Shown one piece after another: positions 33,338 through 40,793 of a DNA stretch of 52,133 nucleotides. The notes below the pieces were generated by a model. The model made no database searches. It saw only the letters and a program-made list of their open reading frames with translations, and was not told where the DNA came from. A program made the translations under genes and the position numbers. The number at the start of each line of letters is the position of its first letter. Position 1 is the stretch's first letter. This DNA comes from Paracoccaceae bacterium (GTDB lineage Bacteria; Pseudomonadota; Alphaproteobacteria; Rhodobacterales; Rhodobacteraceae). The DNA lies in NCBI GenBank assembly GCA_027013095.1, contig JALUYI010000034.1, forward strand, positions 1-52,133, read 5' to 3'.

Positions 33338-34633
33338 TCAGAATGGCAGTTTTTCCGATGCCCATTCGGCCAGTGGCAAGCTCCAGTTCGGGATGCGCCC
33401 ACCATTGCGAAAGAACGCCTCCTTGTAGAGCACCTTTTGCGCATAGGCGGTGCGGCCCATTTTCAGGATTTGCATGTCTCCGCCAAAGCCGAACCAGGAA
33501 TTCGAATGGATATAGAAGGCCTTGCCGCCGCCCATGTCGCCGATGCAGACCACCTCGGGCTGCCAGGGCGCGTCGGCCTTTTCGGCGGGCATGGTGCCCA
33601 TGTCCTTGGCGATCTGCCGCCCGACGATCTCGGTTTCCTGATGGCCGATGGCACCCAGCTTGGGCACCGTGATCGCCGCCGCATCGCCACAGGCGAACAC
33701 GTTGGGATAATCGGGGTTGCGCATGCTCAGGTCGGTGATGATGAAGCCCACCTCGTCGCTGATCGGAAGGCCCTTGAGGAAAGCGTGCGGCTTCCAGTTG
33801 GGCAAGACCAGGTTGACTTCGGTTTCAAGGCTGCGCCCGTCGGCAAACTCGATCCCCTCGGCGGTGAGGCGTTTGATATCCGCGACCTTGTTCATATAGT
33901 GAAAGCCCATCTCGGACGCCGCCGCCAGAAGCTGCTCGACAACCTTTTCGCCGGCATCCTCGGCAATCATCTCGGCCGGGGTGAACAGCGTGATGTTGCC
34001 GGGCCCGCCCTTGCCGCGTTCGCTCAGCCAGTGGCCCAGCGAAAGCGCCAGCTCCACCGGCGGGCCTTCGCAGGCGGCCAGCGCCGTCGGCAGCCAGTCC
34101 GGCTTGCCCCTGAGGCCCTGCTGAAAACGGGCCGAGCCGACGGCGATGGGGCCGCCCTTGTAGCCGTGTTTCATGTAGTCGATGAAACGGTTGGCGTGGA
34201 ACGCATCGGTCACCGTGTGCCCGTATTCGGCGAAACCCTCGATATCGTCCAGCGCCAGCCGAGCGCCAAGGGCGATCACCAGGTAATCATAGCCGATCCG
34301 GTGAACGGGGGCGCCGGGGCGCTCGTTGGGGCGCACACTCACGGTCTGCGCCTTGACATCGATCGCCTCGACCTCGGCCTGCCGAAAGGCGATGCCATCG
34401 GCCTTCAGCGCATCCACCAGATCCATGTGCATGGTCATGGAAGGATCGCGCCCCTCGAAGATCTCGAGCGGAATGTTGGGGATGTAATCCAGATAGGCCT
34501 TGCGGTCGATCACGGTGATTTCCACCTTGTCGCCGGCATAATCGTGGATTTTCTGCGCCGCCCCGAGCCCGGCGAAATTGCCGCCGAGCACCAGGACATG
34601 TTTGCGATCGCCGACGTTTTGAATACCTTGCAT
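33338..34633 (-). CDS. FAD-dependent sulfide:quinone oxidoreductase-like protein
   Basis: A 431-residue flavoprotein of the two-dinucleotide-fold disulfide reductase superfamily, first gene of the operon. VLVLGGNFAGLGAA (13-26) is the FAD fold and NVFACGDAAAITVPKLG (311-327) the second flavin motif. Cysteines are C188 (ACEGPPVEL, at the place of the SQR CxGxP motif), C315 and C363 (VCIGDMGG); C188 and C363 are candidates for the sulfide-oxidising pair. It probably sits on the membrane and gives electrons to quinone. A type II NADH dehydrogenase role is the main alternative. ATG 34633 follows TTGGAGG; three palindromes lie upstream. Confidence 0.82.
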   Translation of the reverse strand: MQGIQNVGDRKHVLVLGGNFAGLGAAQKIHDYAGDKVEITVIDRKAYLDYIPNIPLEIFEGRDPSMTMHMDLVDALKADGIAFRQAEVEAIDVKAQTVSVRPNERPGAPVHRIGYDYLVIALGARLALDDIEGFAEYGHTVTDAFHANRFIDYMKHGYKGGPIAVGSARFQQGLRGKPDWLPTALAACEGPPVELALSLGHWLSERGKGGPGNITLFTPAEMIAEDAGEKVVEQLLAAASEMGFHYMNKVADIKRLTAEGIEFADGRSLETEVNLVLPNWKPHAFLKGLPISDEVGFIITDLSMRNPDYPNVFACGDAAAITVPKLGAIGHQETEIVGRQIAKDMGTMPAEKADAPWQPEVVCIGDMGGGKAFYIHSNSWFGFGGDMQILKMGRTAYAQKVLYKEAFFRNGGRIPNWSLPLAEWASEKLPF

Positions 34634-34650
34634 GATGGCCTCCAACCTAA

Positions 34651-34707
34651 ATGCGTTTCAACGCATATGCTCATTACTGCATATACAAACGACATGACAT
34701 TTTGTCG
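34651..34707. promoter_or_regulatory. Cluster of three palindromes upstream of the SQR-like operon
   Basis: The region holds ATGCGTT-TC-AACGCAT (34651-34666), overlapping ATATGC-N8-GCATAT (34665-34684), then CGACA-N8-TGTCG (34690-34707). All are perfect repeats 18-75 bases upstream of the operon start. The N8 spacing suits a dimeric winged-helix regulator such as the persulfide-sensing SqrR/BigR type, but no such regulator is encoded nearby. Confidence 0.55.
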
Positions 34708-34885
34708 CAGTAAAACCCCGCACCTTTCCGCCGCGATCCGGCGCGCGCAAAATCGGCTTGCATACGCCCTGCACCTTTTGGCGCTGGGGTCGAAAAATGT
34801 CGCACCTCCCCTCCCCTAGCGAAAGGTCGTCGGGTGGCGTAAAACGACACCGTCACACCCCCACGCCTGACACAGGAGCCCCCAT

Positions 34886-35536
34886 ATGCGACTGCATCCG
34901 CTTGCCCGCCCGCTTGTCCTGATCCTGACCCTGCTGGCACTAGCGGGGTGTCGGCAGGACCTGCCGTGGCATGAGACCACGCTGGACGGCGCCCTGCCGC
35001 CGCTCTCCTTTCAGATGACACGCGTGAATGACGGCAAGGCAGTTAGCGCAAAGGATTACCTTGGCAAGGTCGTGATCCTTGCATTCGGCTATACCAACTG
35101 CCCCGATATCTGCCCGACAACGCTGGCCAACCTGTCAACGGCGATGGACGATCTGGGCGCAGCTGCCAAGGATGTGCGGGTGTTGTTCGTGACGGTCGAT
35201 CCCACCCGTGACACGCAGGACAGCCTCAGGCAGTTCGTCGGCTATTTCGCGCCGCAAGTGGATGGGCTGCGCGGCGATGAAACGGCGCTTTCAGCGCTGG
35301 CCAAGCGCTATCGGTTGCTTTATTCGGTCACCCCGGCCAAGGGCGATAAGCCCTATGAGGTCAGCCACGGGGCAGCGGTATATGTCTTTGACAAAACGGG
35401 AAAATCACGCCTTTTGGTCACGTCTCTGTTCACCGCCGCGCCAGACCTGAAGGGGCTGGAGGCCGACCTCAGGCGGCTTTTGGACGAGGGCGGCTCTGGC
35501 GGGTTCTGGTCGCGATTCAGGCATCTGCTCGGCTAG
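34886..35536 (+). CDS. SCO1/SenC-family copper chaperone lipoprotein
   Basis: A 216-residue thioredoxin-fold protein that delivers copper to cytochrome c oxidase CuA or handles periplasmic thiols. It begins with a lipoprotein signal (lipobox LALAGC, C22). Copper ligands are C72 and C76 in TNCPDICP and H160 in EVSHGAAVYVFD. ATG 34886 follows CAGGAG. The gene is divergent from the SQR-like operon and is followed by DedA-like and DsbB-like genes, fitting an envelope redox role. Confidence 0.93.
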   Translation: MRLHPLARPLVLILTLLALAGCRQDLPWHETTLDGALPPLSFQMTRVNDGKAVSAKDYLGKVVILAFGYTNCPDICPTTLANLSTAMDDLGAAAKDVRVLFVTVDPTRDTQDSLRQFVGYFAPQVDGLRGDETALSALAKRYRLLYSVTPAKGDKPYEVSHGAAVYVFDKTGKSRLLVTSLFTAAPDLKGLEADLRRLLDEGGSGGFWSRFRHLLG

Positions 35537-35654
35537 TCGCTACGGCTTGGTGGGGCGATGCCGGGCCCCGGGGGCGCGAGACGTCGCAGGCCTCCGACCT
35601 TGACGGCAGCGGGCTGGCATGGTGGAAGGAGGCGCACACCGACGAGGAGACCCA

Positions 35655-36233
35655 ATGCTGCAGCGCCTCTACAACTGGACGATCTCGCTTGCGGGCTCGG
35701 AATACGCCCTCTGGGCGCTGGCTGTCATCAGCTTTGCAGAAAGCTCGTTCTTTCCCATTCCGCCGGATGTCCTGCTGATTCCGATGATCATCGCCGCGCC
35801 GCGCCGCGCCTTTCTGATTGCCACGGTCTGCCTTGTTTCCTCGGTCGTTGGCGGGTTGTTCGGGTATTTCATTGGCGCGCAGCTCTATGATCTGGTGGGC
35901 AAGCCGTTGATCGCGTTTTATGGCAAGACCGCAGCGGTCGCGCAGTTCAAGGCCGAGTTCAACGCCTGGGGCGCATGGGCAGTGCTGGTTGCCGGGGTGA
36001 CGCCGTTTCCGTTCAAGATCATTACCATCACCTCGGGGGCAACCGGCCTCAGCCTGCCGGTGTTCATTCTGGCCTCGATCGTGGCGCGGGGGCTGCGCTT
36101 TTTCATCGTGGCAGCGCTGTTGTGGAAATTTGGCGCGCCGATCCGGGATTTCATCGAAAAGCGGCTTGGCCTGATGTTTGCGCTGTTCGTCGCGCTGTTG
36201 ATCGGCGGATTCTATGTGGTGAGGTATCTATGA
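35655..36233 (+). CDS. DedA/YqaA-family membrane protein
   Basis: Inner-membrane protein of 192 residues with the SNARE-associated/DedA pattern: FAESSFFPIPPDVLLIPM, a helix GGLFGYFIGAQLYD, and GVTPFPFKIITITSGATGL near residues 112-130. Members are thought to take part in lipid carrier or phospholipid translocation. ATG 35655 has GAGGAG upstream. It overlaps the DsbB-like gene by four bases (ATGA), so both are made together. Confidence 0.88.
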   Translation: MLQRLYNWTISLAGSEYALWALAVISFAESSFFPIPPDVLLIPMIIAAPRRAFLIATVCLVSSVVGGLFGYFIGAQLYDLVGKPLIAFYGKTAAVAQFKAEFNAWGAWAVLVAGVTPFPFKIITITSGATGLSLPVFILASIVARGLRFFIVAALLWKFGAPIRDFIEKRLGLMFALFVALLIGGFYVVRYL

Positions 36234-36706
36234 CATTTCTGGCGACGATTTCGGCAAAAAACACCGCCCTACTGGCGGCCCTGTTGTCCGGCGTAATGCT
36301 GGCCGGGGCCTTCGGATTTCAATATATCGGCGGGTTGGCGCCGTGCCATTTATGCCTGCTGGAGCGCTGGCCGCACGGAATTGCGCTGGCGCTTGGGGTT
36401 TTGATCGCGCTGCGCCCGAACCGTTGGCTGTATCTTCTGGGAGCGCTGATTCTGGCCTATGGCACGGTGCTGGCGGGGTACCACGTCGGGGTCGAACAGG
36501 GCTGGTGGACCGGCCCCACCTCATGCACGTCCCAAGGGATCACCGGTCTTTCAACCAAGCAATTGATGGATCAGATCATGGCTGCGCCGCTGGTACGCTG
36601 CGACGAAATCGCATGGAGCATGCTGGGTATCTCAATGGCCGGCTGGAACGGAATTTTATCACTGGTCCTGACCGGCGCCTGGCTGCGGGCCTTTCGCCTG
36701 GCTTGA
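36230..36706 (+). CDS. dsbB: DsbB-like disulfide bond formation protein
   Basis: Four-helix inner-membrane oxidoreductase (158 residues) that passes electrons from periplasmic DsbA to quinone. The first pair is C39-x2-C42 (APCHLCLLERWPH), at the periplasmic end of helix 2 region; the second pair, C99 (TSCTSQG) and C124 (VRCDE), lies in the large loop, as in DsbB. No dsbA is in the window. Start overlaps the DedA-like stop. Confidence 0.88.
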   Translation: MTFLATISAKNTALLAALLSGVMLAGAFGFQYIGGLAPCHLCLLERWPHGIALALGVLIALRPNRWLYLLGALILAYGTVLAGYHVGVEQGWWTGPTSCTSQGITGLSTKQLMDQIMAAPLVRCDEIAWSMLGISMAGWNGILSLVLTGAWLRAFRLA

Positions 36707-36742
36707 GGCGGGCAAGAGGCCCCGCGCCAAGGTTCATCGGGG

Positions 36743-37339
36743 TCAAGACTGCAGTTCGGCATCCCAATAAAGGAAATCCATCCAGCTTTCGTGCAGATGG
36801 TTGGGCGGGAATTTGCGGCCCAGATTGTGCAACTCGGCCACGCTGGGCCGGTGCGGCGGACGTTTCAGCCGCATCCCCGCCTGCCTGAGGCTGCGCGCCC
36901 CCTTTTTGACGTTGCATGAGCCGCAGGCCGCCACCACGTTCTCCCAGACCGTGCGACCGCCACGGGCGCGGGGGATCACATGGTCAAAGGTCAAATCCCC
37001 CTCGCTGCCGCAATACTGGCACCTGAAGGAATCGCGCAAGAACAGGTTAAAGCGGGTAAAGGCAGGCATACGCGCCGGTGAGACATAATCCTTCAGGACG
37101 ACGACCGAAGGGATGCGGATGCTGATCGAGGGCGCGTGCACCTCGGCGTCATATTCCGCCACCACCGAGACCCGGTTCAGAAACGCCGCCTTGACCGCGC
37201 CCTGCCATGACCACAGCGACAGCGGCAGATAGGACAGCGGGCGATAATCGGCGTTCAGGACCAGCGCCGGATGATGGGCAAGCGCCGGCGGGTCATGCAC
37301 GAAACGCGACGAAAAATGGCCCTCCATATGCCCGTCCAT
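36743..37339 (-). CDS. HNH endonuclease domain protein
   Basis: The 198-residue protein carries a zinc-stabilised HNH fold: C107-x2-C110 (CQYCGSEGDLTFDHVIPR), the catalytic D119-H120, N in VWENVVAAC, and C139-x2-C142 (CGSCNVKKG). The N-terminal part PALVLNADYRPLSYLPLSLW is typical of a widespread chromosomal HNH family, not of a restriction enzyme. ATG 37339 follows GAGGAC; ATG 37327 is possible. A promoter (37439-37466) and two DnaA boxes (37503-37520) lie upstream. Function unknown. Confidence 0.9.
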   Translation of the reverse strand: MDGHMEGHFSSRFVHDPPALAHHPALVLNADYRPLSYLPLSLWSWQGAVKAAFLNRVSVVAEYDAEVHAPSISIRIPSVVVLKDYVSPARMPAFTRFNLFLRDSFRCQYCGSEGDLTFDHVIPRARGGRTVWENVVAACGSCNVKKGARSLRQAGMRLKRPPHRPSVAELHNLGRKFPPNHLHESWMDFLYWDAELQS

Positions 37340-37438
37340 GTCCTCGCATTCCCTCCTGTCCGGCGACCCGATTTGCGGCCAAGTTCCGCCCAACGCCCCG
37401 GGTCAACCCTTGGCCCACGCGTGGCGCCGTCACGGCAA

Positions 37439-37466
37439 ACTATATCCCGCGAAATCGGACAGGCAA
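37439..37466 (-). promoter_or_regulatory. Candidate promoter of the HNH nuclease gene
   Basis: On the minus strand TTGCCT (37466-37461) and TATAGT (37444-37439) are separated by 16 bases, about 100 bases upstream of the start codon. Confidence 0.5.
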
Positions 37467-37502
37467 GACGAAAGATCAGCGCTCCGATTGAAAAACGGCG
37501 GG

Positions 37503-37520
37503 TTATCCACATGTGGATAA
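37503..37520. promoter_or_regulatory. Two head-to-head consensus DnaA boxes
   Basis: TTATCCACA is followed directly by its inverse TGTGGATAA, an 18-base perfect palindrome. Each half is the consensus high-affinity DnaA box. It lies about 37 bases upstream of the -35 of the HNH gene and just after the downstream end of the esterase gene. Confidence 0.75.
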
Positions 37521-37540
37521 GTCTTATTATCGACTTTGTT

Positions 37541-38206
37541 TCAGGGGGTTGTGTACAGTTTTTCACGCAAAAAACCCATCGCCACCCCCAGACCATCTGG
37601 GGCGATCCCGTGGCCCATACCGGGGGAAACATGGGTCTTGACCTCAAACCCTGCCGCGCTGAGGGCGTCTGCCGCTTGGGGCATCGAGGCGGGCGGAACC
37701 ATGTCGTCCCGATCGCCGTGGACCAGCAGCACCGGGGGACGCGAGACCACCTCGGCGGCCAGACGTTCAGGGGCCAGAAGACGCCCGGAAAAGCCGACAA
37801 TTCCGGCCAGACAGGGGCTGCGGCGCGGGCCGATGTGCAGGCTCATCATTGTGCCTTGCGAAAAGCCCAGCAGAACCGTGTTCTCGGCGCCCACCCCTTC
37901 ATCCCGAATGGCCGCATCGATAAACCCGTTCAGATCCTCAAGCGCGGCCTGCATCCCGGCCTTGGCCTCATCCTCGGTCGAGCCATCCAGCCAGGGGATC
38001 GGGAACCACTCAAACCCGAGGGGATTGTTTGAACAGCGGTTCGGTGCATTGGGGGCCAGAAATACCGTATCGGGCAAATGCGGCGCCAGGGGATCCGCCA
38101 GACCCAAGAGATCCTGCCCATCCGCGCCATAGCCGTGAACCAGAATGACAAGGCTCTTGCCCTGCCCCGAATGTGCGCCGACGCGCGCAGAGGTTAACGC
38201 TCTCAT
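37541..38206 (-). CDS. Carboxylesterase/phospholipase-type alpha/beta hydrolase
   Basis: The 221-residue serine hydrolase belongs to the phospholipase/carboxylesterase family. The nucleophile is S116 in GFSQGTM, the oxyanion motif is LVHGYGADGQD (23-33), and the acid and histidine are in HGDRDDMVP and SPGMGHGIAPDG. It is cytoplasmic, with no signal peptide. ATG 38206 follows AAGGGATAAG and overlaps the glycosylase stop (ATGA). It is last in the cbiD-cobK-alkA-esterase operon; the link to those genes is not obvious. Confidence 0.88.
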   Translation of the reverse strand: MRALTSARVGAHSGQGKSLVILVHGYGADGQDLLGLADPLAPHLPDTVFLAPNAPNRCSNNPLGFEWFPIPWLDGSTEDEAKAGMQAALEDLNGFIDAAIRDEGVGAENTVLLGFSQGTMMSLHIGPRRSPCLAGIVGFSGRLLAPERLAAEVVSRPPVLLVHGDRDDMVPPASMPQAADALSAAGFEVKTHVSPGMGHGIAPDGLGVAMGFLREKLYTTP

Positions 38207-38832
38207 CTTATCCCTTCCCGGTTTTTGATGGCACGGTAATAGGCCCAGAGCGCACGTGCCGCAATCCCGCGCCACGGCGACCAAGGGCGCGCCATCTTGC
38301 GAATCTCGGCCTCGCTCGGGCGCACTTGCAGCCCGAACAACAGCCGCGCGGCCTCTTGCAGAGCCAGATCGCCGGCGGCAAACACATCCGCGTGCCCCAG
38401 CGAAAACATCGCATAAATTTCCGCCGTCCAGCGCCCGATGCCGGTAATGGCAACAAGCTGCTTGATCACCTCCTCACTGGGCAACACCGCCAGCGCTTCG
38501 TAATCGATACCGCTTTTGGCCAGTGCGCGTGCATAACGGATCTTGGGACCGGACAGACCACAGGCGCGCAGGGCCTCGGTGTCGGCCTGCAACACCGCCT
38601 CGGGTCGGGTCAACCCCCGGGCCTCCAACCGCGCCCAGATCGCGTCCGCCGAGGCCACCGACAATTGCTGCGCGACGATCGCCCCCAGCAAGGCCGCAAA
38701 CCCACCCGGACGGCGGCGCAGCGGCAACGGCCCGGCCACCTCCAGCGCCACGGCAAAGCGCGGCTCCTGTGCAATCAGCCATGCCACCCCCTCGTCAAGG
38801 TCGGCCTGCCTCTCGATGATACGCTCAGCCAT
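38203..38832 (-). CDS. alkA: DNA-3-methyladenine glycosylase II (AlkA-type, HhH superfamily)
   Basis: Base-excision repair enzyme of 209 residues that removes alkylated bases. The helix-hairpin-helix VAITGIGRWTAEIYAMF (127-143) and the catalytic aspartate D155 in FAAGDLALQ are present, with GAIVAQQLSVASADAIW as the preceding core helix. It lacks the N-terminal beta domain of E. coli AlkA. Three ATGs (38862, 38847, 38832) are possible because a 15-base repeat supplies one each; 38832 was chosen as it leaves a short eight-base overlap with cobK and gives MAERIIERQADL. None has a clear ribosome binding site, so translation is likely coupled to cobK. Confidence 0.88.
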   Translation of the reverse strand: MAERIIERQADLDEGVAWLIAQEPRFAVALEVAGPLPLRRRPGGFAALLGAIVAQQLSVASADAIWARLEARGLTRPEAVLQADTEALRACGLSGPKIRYARALAKSGIDYEALAVLPSEEVIKQLVAITGIGRWTAEIYAMFSLGHADVFAAGDLALQEAARLLFGLQVRPSEAEIRKMARPWSPWRGIAARALWAYYRAIKNREGIR

Positions 38833-39598
38833 TTGACAGGCGGACATCAGACGGGTGGACATCAGACAGGCGGGCGCGAACCCAGTCCAGCGCCGCCGAA
38901 ACGCTGTTGCAGCGCGCGCAATCCAATGGAGCGGGACGGTCAATCATGACCACCTTCAGGCCCAACTCTATCGCCGCGTCCAGTTTCGGGCGGCTTGGCG
39001 CGCCGCCGGCGTTTCGCAGGACCAGACAATCAACGCCAAGCTCTTGAAACAAGGCCTTTTCCTCTGCAACATCAAAGGGCGGACGGGCCACCATATACTG
39101 CCCGTTGGGAAACGGAAACGGATGCTTCGGCGAATCAATCCGTCGACAGATCAGGTGGCGGCCCTGAAGATTGGCAAAATCCCGGATCCGCGCCGGGCCG
39201 GTGGCCAGAAACACGGTGGCGCCGGGGGGGATGTGGCGCGCCGCATCCGCTTCGCATGTTGCGTGCAGCCACGGGCGCACCGGATCCTCACGCCACGGCG
39301 GGCGCAGCAGTTGCAGATGCGCACAGCCAAGCTCATGGCAAACCGTGGCGGCGGTGGCGCTCATGCGCGTCGCAAACGGGTGGGTGGCATCCAGCACCGC
39401 GTCAATTTTTTCCTGACAAAGATAGCCACGAAACCCCTCGGCGCCACCAAACCCGCCGATACGCGTGGGGCAATCCAACGCCATCGGCCGTTTGGTCCGC
39501 CCTGCAAGAGAGGCGCGGACCCCAAGCCCAGAAACCCCCTTCAGGGCAGTGGCAATGGCGCGGGATTCGCCGCTTCCGGCCAGCAACAACAGGTTCAT
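38825..39598 (-). CDS. cobK: Precorrin-6A reductase
   Basis: Corrin-ring enzyme (257 residues) that reduces precorrin-6A (or its cobalt form) with NADPH. Family segments are LLLAGSGESRAIA (3-15), DAVLDATHPFATRMSA, ATGPARIRDFANL and DCLVLRNAGGAPSRPKLDAA. ATG 39598 was chosen because GGAG lies nine bases upstream and related proteins start at this point. It begins five bases after the cbiD stop, and its C-terminal tail is a short tandem repeat overlapping alkA. Confidence 0.93.
   Translation of the reverse strand: MNLLLLAGSGESRAIATALKGVSGLGVRASLAGRTKRPMALDCPTRIGGFGGAEGFRGYLCQEKIDAVLDATHPFATRMSATAATVCHELGCAHLQLLRPPWREDPVRPWLHATCEADAARHIPPGATVFLATGPARIRDFANLQGRHLICRRIDSPKHPFPFPNGQYMVARPPFDVAEEKALFQELGVDCLVLRNAGGAPSRPKLDAAIELGLKVVMIDRPAPLDCARCNSVSAALDWVRARLSDVHPSDVRLSNG
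38835..38879. repeat. 15-base tandem repeat, three units, at the cobK-alkA overlap
   Basis: Units start at 38835, 38850 and 38865, beginning GACAGGCGGACATCA, GACGGGTGGACATCA and GACAGGCGGGCGCGA. In cobK they encode the C-terminal pattern RARLS-DVHPS-DVRLS; in the alkA frame they place alternative ATG codons at 15-base intervals. Confidence 0.75.
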
Positions 39599-39603
39599 GT
39601 GCA

Positions 39604-40707
39604 TCACTCCGTCGGTCCAGCTCTGGCGATAATCTTGCCGCTTCGGTCAACCATGACCACATCGACGATGCAACCGCTTTTGGCCAGCATGTCATCGGCC
39701 TTTTGTCGCGCCGCCTCGGCTAGGGCAGCGGCCAGCCCGTCTCCGGCGAGATCAAACGCCTCCAGCGCCGTGTGCGCTTTGGTAACATCCGCCAGCCCCT
39801 GCGCCCGGGCGAGTGCGCCAAGGGCGGCAAAATCCACCTGACTGCGCGCCGAGTGCAAATCCAGCGCCCCTTGCGCCAGCTTGGTCAGCTTGCCGATGCC
39901 GCCGCCAAGGGTCAGGCGCGCCACTGGATGCCGGCGCAGGTATTTCAGCACGCCGCCGGCAAAATCTCCCATGTCCAGCATGGCGTGATCGGGCAGCGCG
40001 TAAAGCGTCTGCACCGCCTTCTCAGATGTCGCCCCCGTGCAGGCCGCCACGTGGCCAAGACCGGCAGCGCGGGCCACATCGATCCCCCGGTGAATCGAGG
40101 CAATCCACGCCGCGCAGGAAAACGGTCGCACGATCCCGGTGGTGCCCAGAATGGACAGGCCGCCGACAATCCCCAGCCGCGGGTTCCACGTTTTTGCCGC
40201 GAGCGCCTGCCCGCCGGGGATCGAGACGGTCAGGGTGACATCCCCCGACCGCCCGGTTTCGGCCGCCAATTCGGCCACAACCGCGCGCATCATCTGGCGC
40301 GGAACCGGGTTGATTGCCGCCTCGCCAACCGCAATCGGCAATCCGGGCCGTGTGACTGTTCCAACCCCCTCTCCGGCAACAAAGGACACACCCTCCGATG
40401 TGCGGCCCGATGAAGGATCCGGCAACGATTGCGCGACACGCACGCAGATCAGCGCCCCGTGGGTGACATCGGGATCATCACCCGCATCCTTGACGATCCC
40501 CGCCTGCGCCCAGCCCGGCCCCTTTGCCATTGTTTCGACACGGAATTGCGGCGTCTGCCCCCCCGGCAAGGCAATCGAGACGGCCTCGGGAAAGGCGCCG
40601 CTCCAGAGCGCCGTCAGAGCCGCCTTGGTGGCGGCGGTGGCACAGGCTCCGGTGGTCCAGCCGCGGCGCAGTGCAGTATGGGGCTTGTCCGTCATGGGCG
40701 CTGTCAT
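39604..40707 (-). CDS. cbiD: Cobalt-precorrin-5B (C1)-methyltransferase
   Basis: Methylates C1 during corrin-ring contraction using SAM. The 367-residue protein has LRRGWTTGACATAATKAAL at the start, the GEGVGTVTRPGLPIAVGE region, NPRLGIVGGLSILGTTGIVRPFS and the end RSGKIIARAG. ATG 40707 and ATG 40695 are both possible, neither with a good ribosome binding site. CbiD is usually listed with the early-cobalt pathway, whereas cobK and cobB names come from the late pathway; such mixtures occur where CobF is missing. It heads the operon and diverges from cobB. Confidence 0.92.
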   Translation of the reverse strand: MTAPMTDKPHTALRRGWTTGACATAATKAALTALWSGAFPEAVSIALPGGQTPQFRVETMAKGPGWAQAGIVKDAGDDPDVTHGALICVRVAQSLPDPSSGRTSEGVSFVAGEGVGTVTRPGLPIAVGEAAINPVPRQMMRAVVAELAAETGRSGDVTLTVSIPGGQALAAKTWNPRLGIVGGLSILGTTGIVRPFSCAAWIASIHRGIDVARAAGLGHVAACTGATSEKAVQTLYALPDHAMLDMGDFAGGVLKYLRRHPVARLTLGGGIGKLTKLAQGALDLHSARSQVDFAALGALARAQGLADVTKAHTALEAFDLAGDGLAAALAEAARQKADDMLAKSGCIVDVVMVDRSGKIIARAGPTE

Positions 40708-40793
40708 GGGCCGACTATAGGACGGCGCCCGCAGCGGTGCCAAGGGCAGAGAGCCCCCTTTTCCCGAACCTCTCGGCCTGCCATAAGACGCCC

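Noticed and set aside
33320-34819. 499-codon plus-strand frame opposite the SQR-like gene
   Set aside because: His- and Gly-rich without domains; the minus-strand gene has two dinucleotide-fold motifs and a good ribosome binding site.
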